Shown here: one piece after another, positions 8,529 through 16,450 of the stretch | Numbering within the stretch: the stretch's first letter is position 1 | Layout of the letters: every line of letters starts with the position of its first letter | NCBI GenBank assembly: GCA_018716485.1 | Contig: DVJY01000034.1 | Span: 1-64,000 of the forward strand | Length of the DNA stretch: 64,000 nt | Reading direction: 5' to 3' | Source: Candidatus Scybalocola faecipullorum | Lineage (GTDB): Bacteria; Bacillota; Clostridia; Lachnospirales; Lachnospiraceae | Made by a program: the position numbers and the translations under genes | The notes under the pieces: model-generated | What the model saw: only the letters and a program-made list of their open reading frames with translations | Told to the model about the DNA's origin: nothing | Database searches by the model: none

Positions 8529-11188
8529 ATATCATCTGGAAATTAACACTTCGGTATATGAAACAGAGCCGACGCAGAACACTTGTGACGATCATAGGCA
8601 TAATTATTTCTGTGGCAATGATGACGGCTGTGACAACAGCCGGCGCTTCTTTTTTGAATTTGTATGAGCGCAGGACGATTGCCAATGAAGGAAAGTTTCA
8701 TGTGATTTATCACAATGTGGCGCCGGATCAGACTCAGGTGATCATTGATGATGAGAATACGGAAGAGGCGCTGATCAGCGTGGATTTGGGCTATACGGCT
8801 TCAGACAGCCAGAATGAATACAAGCCTTATTTATTTTTTAAAGCGTATAATCCCCAGAGTTTTGATATGGTGCCGCTGACTTTGACCGAGGGACGTCTGC
8901 CTCAGACAAGCAGTGAAGTCGTTATCCCGGAACATCTGGCATCAAACGGCAAAGTTGAATATGAAGTCGGCGATCAAATGACCGTGGATTTATGTAAACG
9001 TATTGCTGAGGGCAGCGACGGCACTGTTTATGAATTGGATCAAAGCAATGCGTATGCAGAACTTTACGATGAAGAAGATCAACTGCCGGAACGGTTGGAG
9101 CCGACCGGAGTGACACAGACGTATACCGTTGTCGGTAAAGTTGAACGGCCGTCTTTTGAGGAATACTGGGCGCCGGGCTATACAATCATTACGGCATACG
9201 ATGACAATTCGCCGGCAGTGGCTTCGGTCAATGTTTCTGTCTGGGCCAAGCATGTCGGCAGCGACTTTTATAGTATGTGCGATCATGTGGCAGAAAAGGC
9301 CGGCATATCAACCAATGATATCACTTATAATTTTACACTGCTGATGCTGGCCGGTGTGAGCGGCAATAGTACACTGCTGACGACCATCTATGTGGTGATG
9401 GCGCTGCTTTTGCTGATTATTATGATCAGCTCGATTTCGCTGATCTATAATGCTTTTGCCATTTCCATGACAGAGCGCAGCCGCTGGCTGGGGCTTTTAG
9501 CCGGCGTTGGGGCTACAAAGCGGCAGAAAAGAGAGTCTGTCTTTTTTGAGGGCGCTCTGACCGGTGCGGTCAGTATTCCGCTTGGTATTATTGCAGGTGT
9601 CGGCGGGCTTGCCGTGGCTTTTCATTTTGTATCACCGATGATCCAGAGTGTTTATGATTGGGATCAGCCGCTGTATGTGGTCATCAGCTGGCCGGCCATC
9701 GCCGCGGCAGCTGCGGTTTCTGCAGTGACGATTTTTATTTCAGTATATATTCCGGCAAGGCGCGCAAGCAAAATATCTCCGATCGACAGTATCCGTCAGA
9801 GCCGCGATATTAAACTGACAAGGCGTGCAGTGAAGACGTCAAAGCTGACGAGAAAAATTTTCGGATTTGAAGGGGAGCTGGCGCTGAAAAATCTGAAACG
9901 GAATAAGAAGCGGTACCGGGTGACAGTCATATCGCTGGCGGTCAGTCTGATTTTGTTTTTAAGTGTTTCCGGCTTTGTTCATGTGGTGCGCAGAAGTTAT
10001 GAAATGATGTACAGCCATACGGCGGTGGATTTTACAGTATACGGCAGTGACGAAAATATTGCCGACTGCCGGCAGATGCCCGGTGTGAGCAGGAGTGTCC
10101 TTGTCACAAGGACGATCAATGACTTTTATTTTCCGGATGGTCTCAGCCATATTTCCGAAGATTACAGGGCGCAGTGGATACGATTTTTTATGGATTATCT
10201 GGATGTCGGCAGAGATGAAGCGCAGATACAGGTGGATAATTATAAGGATTTTGCGCTGCAAGTATATGCGCTTGATGAAGAAAATATGCAGCAGTATTTG
10301 GCGGACAACGGTATGGATAGCCATATTCTCAGTGAACAGGGCTCATGTATCCTGCTGAATCAGGTCATCTTTTCGGGAAGGCAGTCCAGAGGACAGGTCA
10401 ATGTCATGGATATGGCCGCAGGTGATTTGATACCGACGTATTACTATGCGGAAAGAACAGATGAAAATGGAGAAGCATACTCTGAAGTGACTGATGGGCC
10501 GGCGCTGAAAATCGCTGCTGCAGCTGATCAGATGCCGTGGAATATGTCTTCCACGGTGATGGGTACAAATGCCGGAGTGCTTCAGGTGCTTGTCAGTGAA
10601 GAAACATTGAATTGGCTTATCAATCTTGACGAGAGTCTTCCGGCGCCCCAGCAATATCTTGAAATTGCTTCAGATGCGCCGGAAGCCACATTGGCCGCGC
10701 TGGAAGATTACGGCGGCGATCCGTTTGCCGATCAGTTTCTTTACAATTCAAGTTGGGAGACCAATCGGAATAATGAAAATGAGCTGAGGGTGATTTCTAT
10801 TTTTACTTATGGATTCATTATTCTGATGACAGCCATCTGTATGGCAAATATTTTAAATACGACGGCAACAAGCATCAGTCTGCGCCGCAAAGAATTTGCC
10901 ATGCTCAGATCTGTGGGTATGACGCAGAAAGCATTTAATAAAATGATTATTTATGAAAGTCTGCTGTATGGTATTAAGGCGCTGATTTTCGGGCTGCCGG
11001 CCGGATTTGTGATGATATGGCTCATATATAATGTCATGAACAATAATTTTTATCAGGCGTTTTCAGTACCGTGGTTCAACGTTATTTTTGCGATGCTTAT
11101 GATTTTTTTGATTACAGGCACGTCTATGATGTATGCGGTGAGGAAAGTGCGCAAAGAGAATGTGGTAGAAGCGCTTAAAGGTGAATAG
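8525..11188 (+). CDS. FtsX/MacB-type ABC permease, large
   Basis: An 887-residue permease. There is a membrane helix near residues 18-40, then an extracellular region, an FtsX domain of about three helices (280-400), another helix (about 480) with a second long extracellular region, and a C-terminal FtsX domain (about 770-880). The large extracytoplasmic loops and the two-component neighbours suggest a resistance or sensing transporter for peptide antibiotics. It is longer than classic BceB (about 650 residues) and more like the duplicated-FtsX permeases common in Clostridia. The substrate cannot be read from the sequence. A strong terminator follows. Confidence 0.88.
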   Translation: MNIIWKLTLRYMKQSRRRTLVTIIGIIISVAMMTAVTTAGASFLNLYERRTIANEGKFHVIYHNVAPDQTQVIIDDENTEEALISVDLGYTASDSQNEYKPYLFFKAYNPQSFDMVPLTLTEGRLPQTSSEVVIPEHLASNGKVEYEVGDQMTVDLCKRIAEGSDGTVYELDQSNAYAELYDEEDQLPERLEPTGVTQTYTVVGKVERPSFEEYWAPGYTIITAYDDNSPAVASVNVSVWAKHVGSDFYSMCDHVAEKAGISTNDITYNFTLLMLAGVSGNSTLLTTIYVVMALLLLIIMISSISLIYNAFAISMTERSRWLGLLAGVGATKRQKRESVFFEGALTGAVSIPLGIIAGVGGLAVAFHFVSPMIQSVYDWDQPLYVVISWPAIAAAAAVSAVTIFISVYIPARRASKISPIDSIRQSRDIKLTRRAVKTSKLTRKIFGFEGELALKNLKRNKKRYRVTVISLAVSLILFLSVSGFVHVVRRSYEMMYSHTAVDFTVYGSDENIADCRQMPGVSRSVLVTRTINDFYFPDGLSHISEDYRAQWIRFFMDYLDVGRDEAQIQVDNYKDFALQVYALDEENMQQYLADNGMDSHILSEQGSCILLNQVIFSGRQSRGQVNVMDMAAGDLIPTYYYAERTDENGEAYSEVTDGPALKIAAAADQMPWNMSSTVMGTNAGVLQVLVSEETLNWLINLDESLPAPQQYLEIASDAPEATLAALEDYGGDPFADQFLYNSSWETNRNNENELRVISIFTYGFIILMTAICMANILNTTATSISLRRKEFAMLRSVGMTQKAFNKMIIYESLLYGIKALIFGLPAGFVMIWLIYNVMNNNFYQAFSVPWFNVIFAMLMIFLITGTSMMYAVRKVRKENVVEALKGE

Positions 11189-11200
11189 CATACGGTTAAG

Positions 11201-11242
11201 AAAAATGGGTACAAAACTTTTTGTGTTTTGTACCCATTTTTT
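11201..11242 (+). terminator. Strong rho-independent terminator after the permease
   Basis: A perfect inverted repeat of 16 bp (arms at 11202-11217 and 11225-11240, reading AAAATGGGTACAAAAC) ends in a T run. It closes the two-component/ABC block. Confidence 0.9.
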
Positions 11243-11244
11243 GC

Positions 11245-11304
11245 TTGCAAATTATTTTTGCTTGTGATATACTGCGTTCGTTAGTTAGGCAAAACTAACG
11301 AACG
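11245..11304 (+). promoter_or_regulatory. Promoter with a 12-bp palindromic operator over the start site
   Basis: TTGCAA (11245-11250), 17 nt, TATACT (11268-11273) form a good sigma-A promoter. A perfect inverted repeat follows at once: CGTTCGTTAGTT (11275-11286), 6 nt, AACTAACGAACG (11293-11304), placed over the expected transcription start. The half-site TTAGTTAGG recalls DtxR/IdeR-type metal-repressor sites (inference). The gene it should control is truncated. Confidence 0.6.
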
Positions 11305-11827
11305 AATATCAATCGTTAAGCGGGTGAGAGATAATGCAGCGACAATCGCCTCCATGTTTGGCATGGAAGACAAGATAGAGACACTGATGTCTGATTTTGA
11401 CAGCCGGATTCAAACGCTTGCGGAATTTGCGGAAGGAAAGAACGCCATTGTCGGTCTTTGCACAAGCGGCAGCTTTAATGTGCTAGGCAATGACGGACGG
11501 TGTTCGATCATCGGCAAAGAAATCGGCTTTACAAATCTCGGTGATGGCGATGTCACATCAACCCACGGCAATGAGACTTCCTTTGAGCTGATCGTGGAAC
11601 TGAATCCGGATTACATGTTTGTCCTCGACAGAGATGCGGCAATCGGTACAGAAGGCGCGCAGCTTGCGCAGGAAATCGTGGAAAATGAGCTGATCCAAGG
11701 AACAGATGCTTATAAAAACGGAAATATTGTATATCTTGAACATCCGGCAGTGTGGTATACAGCAGAAGGCGGTGTGACCGCATTAGATGTGATGCTTCAG
11801 GACTTGGAAACAGTATTGCTTAGCTGA
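11285..11827 (+). pseudogene. 5'-truncated iron-siderophore-type ABC binding protein
   Basis: The readable protein (open from about 11285; first candidate start GTG 11324) matches only the C-terminal half of a periplasmic-binding-protein-like metal/siderophore lipoprotein (FatB/YclQ/FepB type): a DNAATIASMFG helix, a GEFTNLG-like lobe, ELNPDYMFVLDRD, and a final helix. No signal peptide, lipobox or N-terminal lobe exists, and no ribosome binding site fits GTG 11324. The promoter and palindromic operator lie directly upstream, so an internal deletion seems to have joined the control region to the 3' part of the gene. No permease or ATPase genes remain nearby. It is probably non-functional. Confidence 0.75.
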
Positions 11828-11834
11828 AAATAAT

Positions 11835-11859
11835 AAAAGGGAGCTTGGGCTCCCTTTTT
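11835..11859. terminator. Bidirectional terminator between convergent genes
   Basis: AAAAGGGAGC and its complement flank a 5-nt loop with T runs on both strands. It lies between the binding-protein remnant (rightward) and dedA (leftward). Confidence 0.85.
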
Positions 11860-11869
11860 GATATTCGGA

Positions 11870-12478
11870 TTATTTTTTCCTTCTGGAAATTTTGAATATG
11901 ACATATGCAATCAGTGCGGCAGCCATCAGTATAATGACAACAGCTGAATACTGATCGAAGATGGAGACAATGTTTTCCCATGAAGCGCCGGCCATTTTGC
12001 CAAGATATAAAAGCAAAAAGTTCCAGATACCGCTTCCGATAGCTGTAAATATAATAAATTTCAGCATCGGCATACGGGTGATGCCCGCCGGGATTGAAAT
12101 AAGGCTGCGGATGATAGGGATACATCTTCCAATTAAAACAGCGAAAGATTCATACTTGTCGAACCATTTTAATGTTTTATGCACATCATCCGGTTTGAAA
12201 CCCAGGCGGCGCACCCACTTGCGGTCAAGAAAGTGATCAAGACGATGCATAGGAATGATGCGTCCGATATAATATAAAACAACTGCGCCGATAGTTGAAC
12301 CGAGTGTGGCAAAAATTACAAGCCATGGAAACTGGAGGCTTGAGTGTTCCGAGAAGAATCCGCCGAAGGTCAGAATGACTTCAGATGGAATCGGCGGGAA
12401 TACATTCTCTACAAGTATGAAGAAAAAAATACCGATATATCCGTAGTCGGATAATACTTGAATGACATAATCCTGCAT
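11870..12478 (-). CDS. DedA family membrane protein
   Basis: A 202-residue integral membrane protein of the DedA/SNARE-associated family, related to flippase/scramblase-like proteins for polyprenyl-phosphate or phospholipid transport. Visible family marks are ENVFPPIPSE near residue 26, G/F-rich re-entrant segments, and the conserved GRCIPIIRSLISIPAG stretch around 130-145, with about four or five membrane helices and a basic C-terminal tail (SRRKK). ATG 12478 is used because AGGAG lies just upstream; a longer reading from 12550 lacks such a site. Exact substrate is unknown. Confidence 0.88.
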   Translation of the reverse strand: MQDYVIQVLSDYGYIGIFFFILVENVFPPIPSEVILTFGGFFSEHSSLQFPWLVIFATLGSTIGAVVLYYIGRIIPMHRLDHFLDRKWVRRLGFKPDDVHKTLKWFDKYESFAVLIGRCIPIIRSLISIPAGITRMPMLKFIIFTAIGSGIWNFLLLYLGKMAGASWENIVSIFDQYSAVVIILMAAALIAYVIFKISRRKK

Positions 12479-12578
12479 TATATTCTCCTTTTGATGGCGA
12501 ACAGACGCCGATAATGAAGACAGTGTAAAGGAAAATGATGCCAAGGTCAAGTGGATTTAGCAAAAATTAAGAAATGCT

Positions 12579-13226
12579 TTACTTATTTTCCTTTCGGACT
12601 TTGGATAAGTAACGGTATAATGTGGGTTCGGAAACGTTCAGATACCGGGCAGCCAGACTAATTGCCCCTTTTGTTGAAAAAATGCCCTGCTGATCGAGCC
12701 GGCGTACAATATCCATTTTTTCAGCCGCTGACATGCGCTGCGGAACAACATTGAAGCTGTTGAGCGTATTGAGTATACGGCTGCTTGAAATGTCAAGCAT
12801 GGAACCTCCGGCTTCTTCCGAATATTCGGAAATAGTTTTGCCGGGCAGAGAAAAAGCGGATGTCAGCGCCCTGACGGCACGCCAAGCTTCCAAAAGGGCA
12901 TCTGTATTGTGGCTGACACACAGAAGACCGATCAATTCCTGATTTTCTTTAATGAAATAGGCTGAATGGACGAGGGAATGTCCGTTTTCTGTCTGACTGC
13001 CAAAGCCGGACAAAAAATCTGATTCAAGATATTTTTTTTCGCGGATTATCTGACGTTCCGATGCGGTCAGCTTCCCGCCGATGGTACGTCCGGTAATATG
13101 TCCATTTTCAACAGCGATGACGGAAGCTTCCGGAAATCGGATATCATGCAGAACAATCTCAAAATCGGAGCCGAATATCTGACCCATGAAACGGACAAGG
13201 GGAATATATTTTTCAAGTTCAGACAA
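12579..13226 (-). CDS. YheO-like PAS/HTH transcriptional regulator
   Basis: A 215-residue regulator with an N-terminal YheO-type PAS domain (GSDFEIVLHD, then a G-rich GLLCVSHN segment) and a C-terminal helix-turn-helix (about 155-210, GAISLAARYLNVSEPTLYRYL). DauR/YheO relatives control amino-acid or sulfur metabolism genes; the target here is unknown. The start is probably TTG 13226, eight nt from AGAGG; GTG 13235 would overlap that ribosome binding site. It stands alone with its own promoter (see 13310-13339). Confidence 0.82.
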   Translation of the reverse strand: MSELEKYIPLVRFMGQIFGSDFEIVLHDIRFPEASVIAVENGHITGRTIGGKLTASERQIIREKKYLESDFLSGFGSQTENGHSLVHSAYFIKENQELIGLLCVSHNTDALLEAWRAVRALTSAFSLPGKTISEYSEEAGGSMLDISSSRILNTLNSFNVVPQRMSAAEKMDIVRRLDQQGIFSTKGAISLAARYLNVSEPTLYRYLSKVRKENK

Positions 13227-13309
13227 ATTTAACACCTCTTTATCTATACAGGGATGCGGATTAATTAACGTGGTTCATGAAGTACTGAAGTACGTTAAAG
13301 ATATTTTAA

Positions 13310-13339
13310 ATTATACTATGGCTAAAATATTTATGTCAA
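13310..13339 (-). promoter_or_regulatory. Promoter of the YheO-like regulator
   Basis: Reading leftward: TTGACA (13339-13334), 18 nt, TATAAT (13315-13310). An imperfect GTACTTCAGTAC palindrome sits just downstream in the leader (about 13281-13293) and could be an operator, possibly for autoregulation (inference). Confidence 0.7.
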
Positions 13340-13361
13340 TTTCATATGGAATAATATAAAA

Positions 13362-13394
13362 TCAAAAAATACAGGCGGCCATCAGGCCGCCCGT
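13362..13394 (-). terminator. Terminator of the surface protein gene
   Basis: Leftward stem ACGGGCGGCC/GGCCGCCTGT with a 4-nt loop (one mismatch), then a T run on the minus strand. It lies just past the surface protein stop codon. Confidence 0.85.
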
Positions 13395-13418
13395 ATATGT
13401 TTTGTGAATTGATAAAGA

Positions 13419-15413
13419 TTATTTCTTTATGCGCTTTTTGATCAGCAGGAACGCAATAACAATGACTGCAATGAGTGAAATACCGGCGATAGAAGTGATC
13501 AAAGTTACTATGATCGGATTATCGCCGGTCTTAGGTGCATCCAATACAGCCTGTTTTTCAAAAACAGCATGAATTGTGTGATTGCCGTCGATTTTCTCGA
13601 AAGTGTAAGATAAGTCTTTATTGAATTTGACTTCTTTGCCGTCGATATAAAGTTTATGAAGCGCATACTCTTTATCAGGTGTCATTTTAAATGTATAATT
13701 TTTAGCCTGAAGGACCGTCAATGTGCCTGACGGAGAAATCTTTCCGCCTTTTGTGGCGGTTGCTTTGATCGTAAATTCTTTGGCTTTGATGTTGAAAGAA
13801 GTTTCAATCGTTCTTTCGGTGTCTATACTCTGCCATTTTCCGTTGCTGTAAGTTTCAAGACCGAATGTCACATAAAGAGTATAACTGCCGGCATCTACAA
13901 GTGTAAAAGCAGTTGTATTGGCGCCGTTTGCCCATACACCGGCCTCGCTGCCGCCCCAGTGCCAGCCGGTCGGTTTATAGCGTGTGTCGCCTTCTGCAGG
14001 CTCTTTGTTGTCCATACCATTGCCGGAAGCGGTGATTTTAAATGATGTGCCGGCTTCATAGGTCTTTCCGGCTTCGATGCCGCTGACCAGACTGCCATCA
14101 AATGTAATGACTGTCTTAGCCGTCAGTGGCTTGCTGACAAGGCTTTCAAGAGCTGTTTCAGGGTCATAAATTTTTCTTGCAACAATCTGATATGAAGTAT
14201 TTGGCTTTAATTGCGTAAATTCTGTGCCGGTCTGCCAAGTACCGATCGTATCTCCGGTCATGAGCGCATATTCCAGACCTTTTACGGTTTTAACTTTTAA
14301 AGATGTTTCTGTCCTGCTTTCAAGCACAGGCGCATCCGGTGCCGGTGCAGCAGACAAAAGCGTTGTTACCTGAATAGAATCCGTCATTTCACTTGGCATC
14401 TGAAGAGTGTCGTTAAAACTGATGCGGAATACGAAAGTATAAGTTGATCCGGCGGTAAGATTGCTGAAAGTATTGCTTTTTTGCCATGTAATATCAGAAC
14501 CGTTGTAAATACCGAATTCCATATCTTTCACATCGGTTTTAAAAGTCACTTCAGTGTCTGTCCGATTGGAAACTTCAGGAATTGCAGGTGCCGCTGCCGC
14601 GCTTAATTTTGTTGTTACTGTAAGCGGTGCTGAATCATCGCTTGCCTCATAATTTTTGCCGTCATAAGTACCGGCTTTTACACGGATATAAATTTTGTAT
14701 TCTGTACCCGGCATCAGTCCTTTAAATTCAGGAGAATCCTGATATTTACCGCCATTCAGGCGATATTCATAGGACATCGTATCATCGGCACCATCAGCAG
14801 GTGCTGCAGTGATTTGAGTATCAGTAATTTGAACAGCCTTAGGGGCATCCGGCGTTTGTGCCTTGATTGTTTCAGGTTCGGTTTCCGGAGGAGTCGTTTC
14901 CGGCTGGGTCTCCGGTTCAGTTTCCGGTGGGGTCGTTTCCGGCTGGGTCTCAGGTTCAGTTTCCGGAGGAGTTGTTTCCGGCTGGGTCTCAGGTTCGGTT
15001 TCCGGAGGAGTCGTTTCCGACTGGGTTTCCGGTTCAGTTTCCGGTGGCTGTGCCGCCGCTGTCTTGTATGTTTGGATATGTGCTTCTTCTATTGTATCGG
15101 TGTCTTTGACGCGCTGTGCGAAAGTATATTCCGTATCCGGCGTCAGTTCTGTAAATGTCACGTTCTGTTCTTCTGTGTCATATTGTTCGGGCTCAGCCCA
15201 TTGCCAGTCCAAGGTGCCGTCATCTTTAGTCACTTGAATCGCATACTCAAAGTTGTCTTCTGCCTTCAATGTGATGGTATCCTCTGATGAAGAAATAAGG
15301 GATGGATTTTTCGGATCCTCTAGTTCTTCCGCAAAAGCCGTGAAAATCTGGCAGGAGAAAATCAAGGCCGCGGTTAAAATCAGGGAAATCAGTTTTGCAG
15401 CTTTGCGCTTCAT
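13419..15413 (-). CDS. Large surface protein with Pro/Glu/Thr repeats and a sortase-like C-terminus
   Basis: A 664-residue secreted protein. It has an N-terminal signal peptide (MKRKAAKLISLILTAALIF, cleavage near the Ala residues at 25-28), fibronectin-like beta repeats, and a low-complexity linker of PETEPETQ-type units (DNA 14870-15050, roughly 54-bp tandem units). Further beta modules follow, then a lysine-rich segment and a C-terminal sorting-signal-like tail: PKTGDN, a hydrophobic helix, KKRIKK. The motif reads APKTGD rather than LPXTG, a variant common in Clostridia. The class B sortase in this window is unlikely to be dedicated to it, as it is 6 kb away. Probably wall-anchored; ligand unknown. 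Confidence 0.82.
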   Translation of the reverse strand: MKRKAAKLISLILTAALIFSCQIFTAFAEELEDPKNPSLISSSEDTITLKAEDNFEYAIQVTKDDGTLDWQWAEPEQYDTEEQNVTFTELTPDTEYTFAQRVKDTDTIEEAHIQTYKTAAAQPPETEPETQSETTPPETEPETQPETTPPETEPETQPETTPPETEPETQPETTPPETEPETIKAQTPDAPKAVQITDTQITAAPADGADDTMSYEYRLNGGKYQDSPEFKGLMPGTEYKIYIRVKAGTYDGKNYEASDDSAPLTVTTKLSAAAAPAIPEVSNRTDTEVTFKTDVKDMEFGIYNGSDITWQKSNTFSNLTAGSTYTFVFRISFNDTLQMPSEMTDSIQVTTLLSAAPAPDAPVLESRTETSLKVKTVKGLEYALMTGDTIGTWQTGTEFTQLKPNTSYQIVARKIYDPETALESLVSKPLTAKTVITFDGSLVSGIEAGKTYEAGTSFKITASGNGMDNKEPAEGDTRYKPTGWHWGGSEAGVWANGANTTAFTLVDAGSYTLYVTFGLETYSNGKWQSIDTERTIETSFNIKAKEFTIKATATKGGKISPSGTLTVLQAKNYTFKMTPDKEYALHKLYIDGKEVKFNKDLSYTFEKIDGNHTIHAVFEKQAVLDAPKTGDNPIIVTLITSIAGISLIAVIVIAFLLIKKRIKK
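14870..15050 (-). repeat. In-gene tandem repeats encoding PETEPETQ units
   Basis: About three and a half units of roughly 54 bp encode the Pro-Glu-Thr linker of the surface protein. The units are near-identical in DNA, so copy number is likely to vary between strains. The same repeat opens long false reading frames on the opposite strand. Confidence 0.85.
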
Positions 15414-15679
15414 AAAATCACCTCTTTCTTATAGCATTGTCATCATAAGAACAGTCGTGCTGCGTTAAAGGAACACAGTTCTATTCTTATTTCTATTATA
15501 TCAGAGGGGGTGGTATAAGTATACCGGTCGGGCGCAATTGTAAGAAAAAAATAAGAATTAGACTATTATTGTCAGACATATTTCGGGACGAAATGACATG
15601 GCGCAAGATTCGGAATTGGGAGAGCCGGCTTAGAGGGCAGGTGGGAAGGACTTTACAGGCGAATCAGCAAAAATAAATC
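15414..15679. other. Intergenic region between divergent surface protein and pth
   Basis: No credible gene. It probably holds the leftward promoter of the surface protein gene (a TATAAT on the minus strand at 15500-15495 with a weak -35). The rest (about 15540-15675) has no recognisable feature. Confidence 0.5.
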
Positions 15680-15708
15680 TTGCGTCATGAAAATGTTTAA
15701 GCTATAAT
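15680..15708 (+). promoter_or_regulatory. Promoter of pth
   Basis: TTGCGT (15680-15685), 17 nt, TATAAT (15703-15708). Transcription would start near 15715, giving a leader of about 135 nt that contains a hairpin at 15732-15761 (CAAGGCGG/CCGCCTTG) and the 66-nt leader repeat. Confidence 0.7.
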
Positions 15709-15783
15709 CAGCAAAGATAGAATCTATAAACCAAGGCGGGCATAAACAGATGGCCGCCTTGTAGTGATGCATGTAAGGAGGAA

Positions 15784-15849
15784 AGGTTGGAAGTTTACTT
15801 CCAAATCTACCATTATTGACGCAGCAGGTGCGTCAGGAAGGAGGAAAAG
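15784..15849 (+). repeat. 66-nt two-hairpin leader element, copy 1 (pth)
   Basis: The element has a first hairpin (TTGGAAGT/ACTTCCAA), a linker TCTACCATTAT, a second hairpin TGACGCA-gcagg-TGCGTCA, then GGAAGGAGGAAAAG ending exactly at the pth ATG 15850. It is the most diverged of the four copies: the loop is TTTA and the Shine-Dalgarno has an extra G. See copies at 45486, 51955 and 55208. Confidence 0.9.
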
Positions 15850-16422
15850 ATGTATATTATTGCTGGACTTGGAAATCCGACGAAGACATACGAAGGCACA
15901 CGGCACAATGTAGGTTTTCGTGTCATAGATAAAATTGCACAGGACTATCATATATCGGTAGATATAAAGAAACATAAGGCGCTTTGCGGCAAAGGCGTTA
16001 TTGAAGGTCAGAAAGTTATTTTGGCAAAGCCGCAGACATTTATGAATTTAAGCGGCGAGAGTATCCGGGCAATGGCAGATTATTATAAAGTGGATCCTCA
16101 GGATATTCTCATTATTTTTGACGATGTAAGCCTTGATGTGGGTCAGCTCAGAATCCGGAAAAAAGGCAGTGCAGGCGGGCATAATGGTATTAAAAGTATT
16201 ATTGCGCATCTGGGAACCAATGAGTTTCCGAGAATCAAAGTCGGCGTCGGGGAAAAGCCGAAAGGCTGGGATCTGGCAGACTATGTTCTGGGAAAATTCA
16301 GCGGGGAAGATGCCGGACGGATTGATGAGGCGGCTGCCGATGCCAGCAGCGCAGTAAAAATAATTTTGACTCAGGATATTGATGCGGCTATGAACCAGTT
16401 TAATGCAAAGAAAAAAGCATAA
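15850..16422 (+). CDS. pth: Peptidyl-tRNA hydrolase
   Basis: Essential esterase that releases tRNA from peptidyl-tRNA dropped by ribosomes. At 190 residues it has normal length, with the N-terminal GLGNP motif (Asn9), catalytic His19 in TRHNVGF, the KPQTFMNLSG segment and the conserved DD region (FDDVSLDVG). The ATG is exactly at the 3' end of the 66-nt leader element, whose GGAAGGAGG provides the ribosome binding site. mfd follows 28 bp later, a pth-mfd order widespread in Firmicutes. Confidence 0.97.
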   Translation: MYIIAGLGNPTKTYEGTRHNVGFRVIDKIAQDYHISVDIKKHKALCGKGVIEGQKVILAKPQTFMNLSGESIRAMADYYKVDPQDILIIFDDVSLDVGQLRIRKKGSAGGHNGIKSIIAHLGTNEFPRIKVGVGEKPKGWDLADYVLGKFSGEDAGRIDEAAADASSAVKIILTQDIDAAMNQFNAKKKA

Positions 16423-16450
16423 ATATGTATGATCAGGCAGGAGGTTTTAA

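Noticed and set aside
14814-15287. Long rightward reading frames opposite the surface protein repeats
   Set aside because: They arise from the PETEPET tandem repeats on the other strand, encode low-complexity sequence, lack ribosome binding sites and have no family resemblance.
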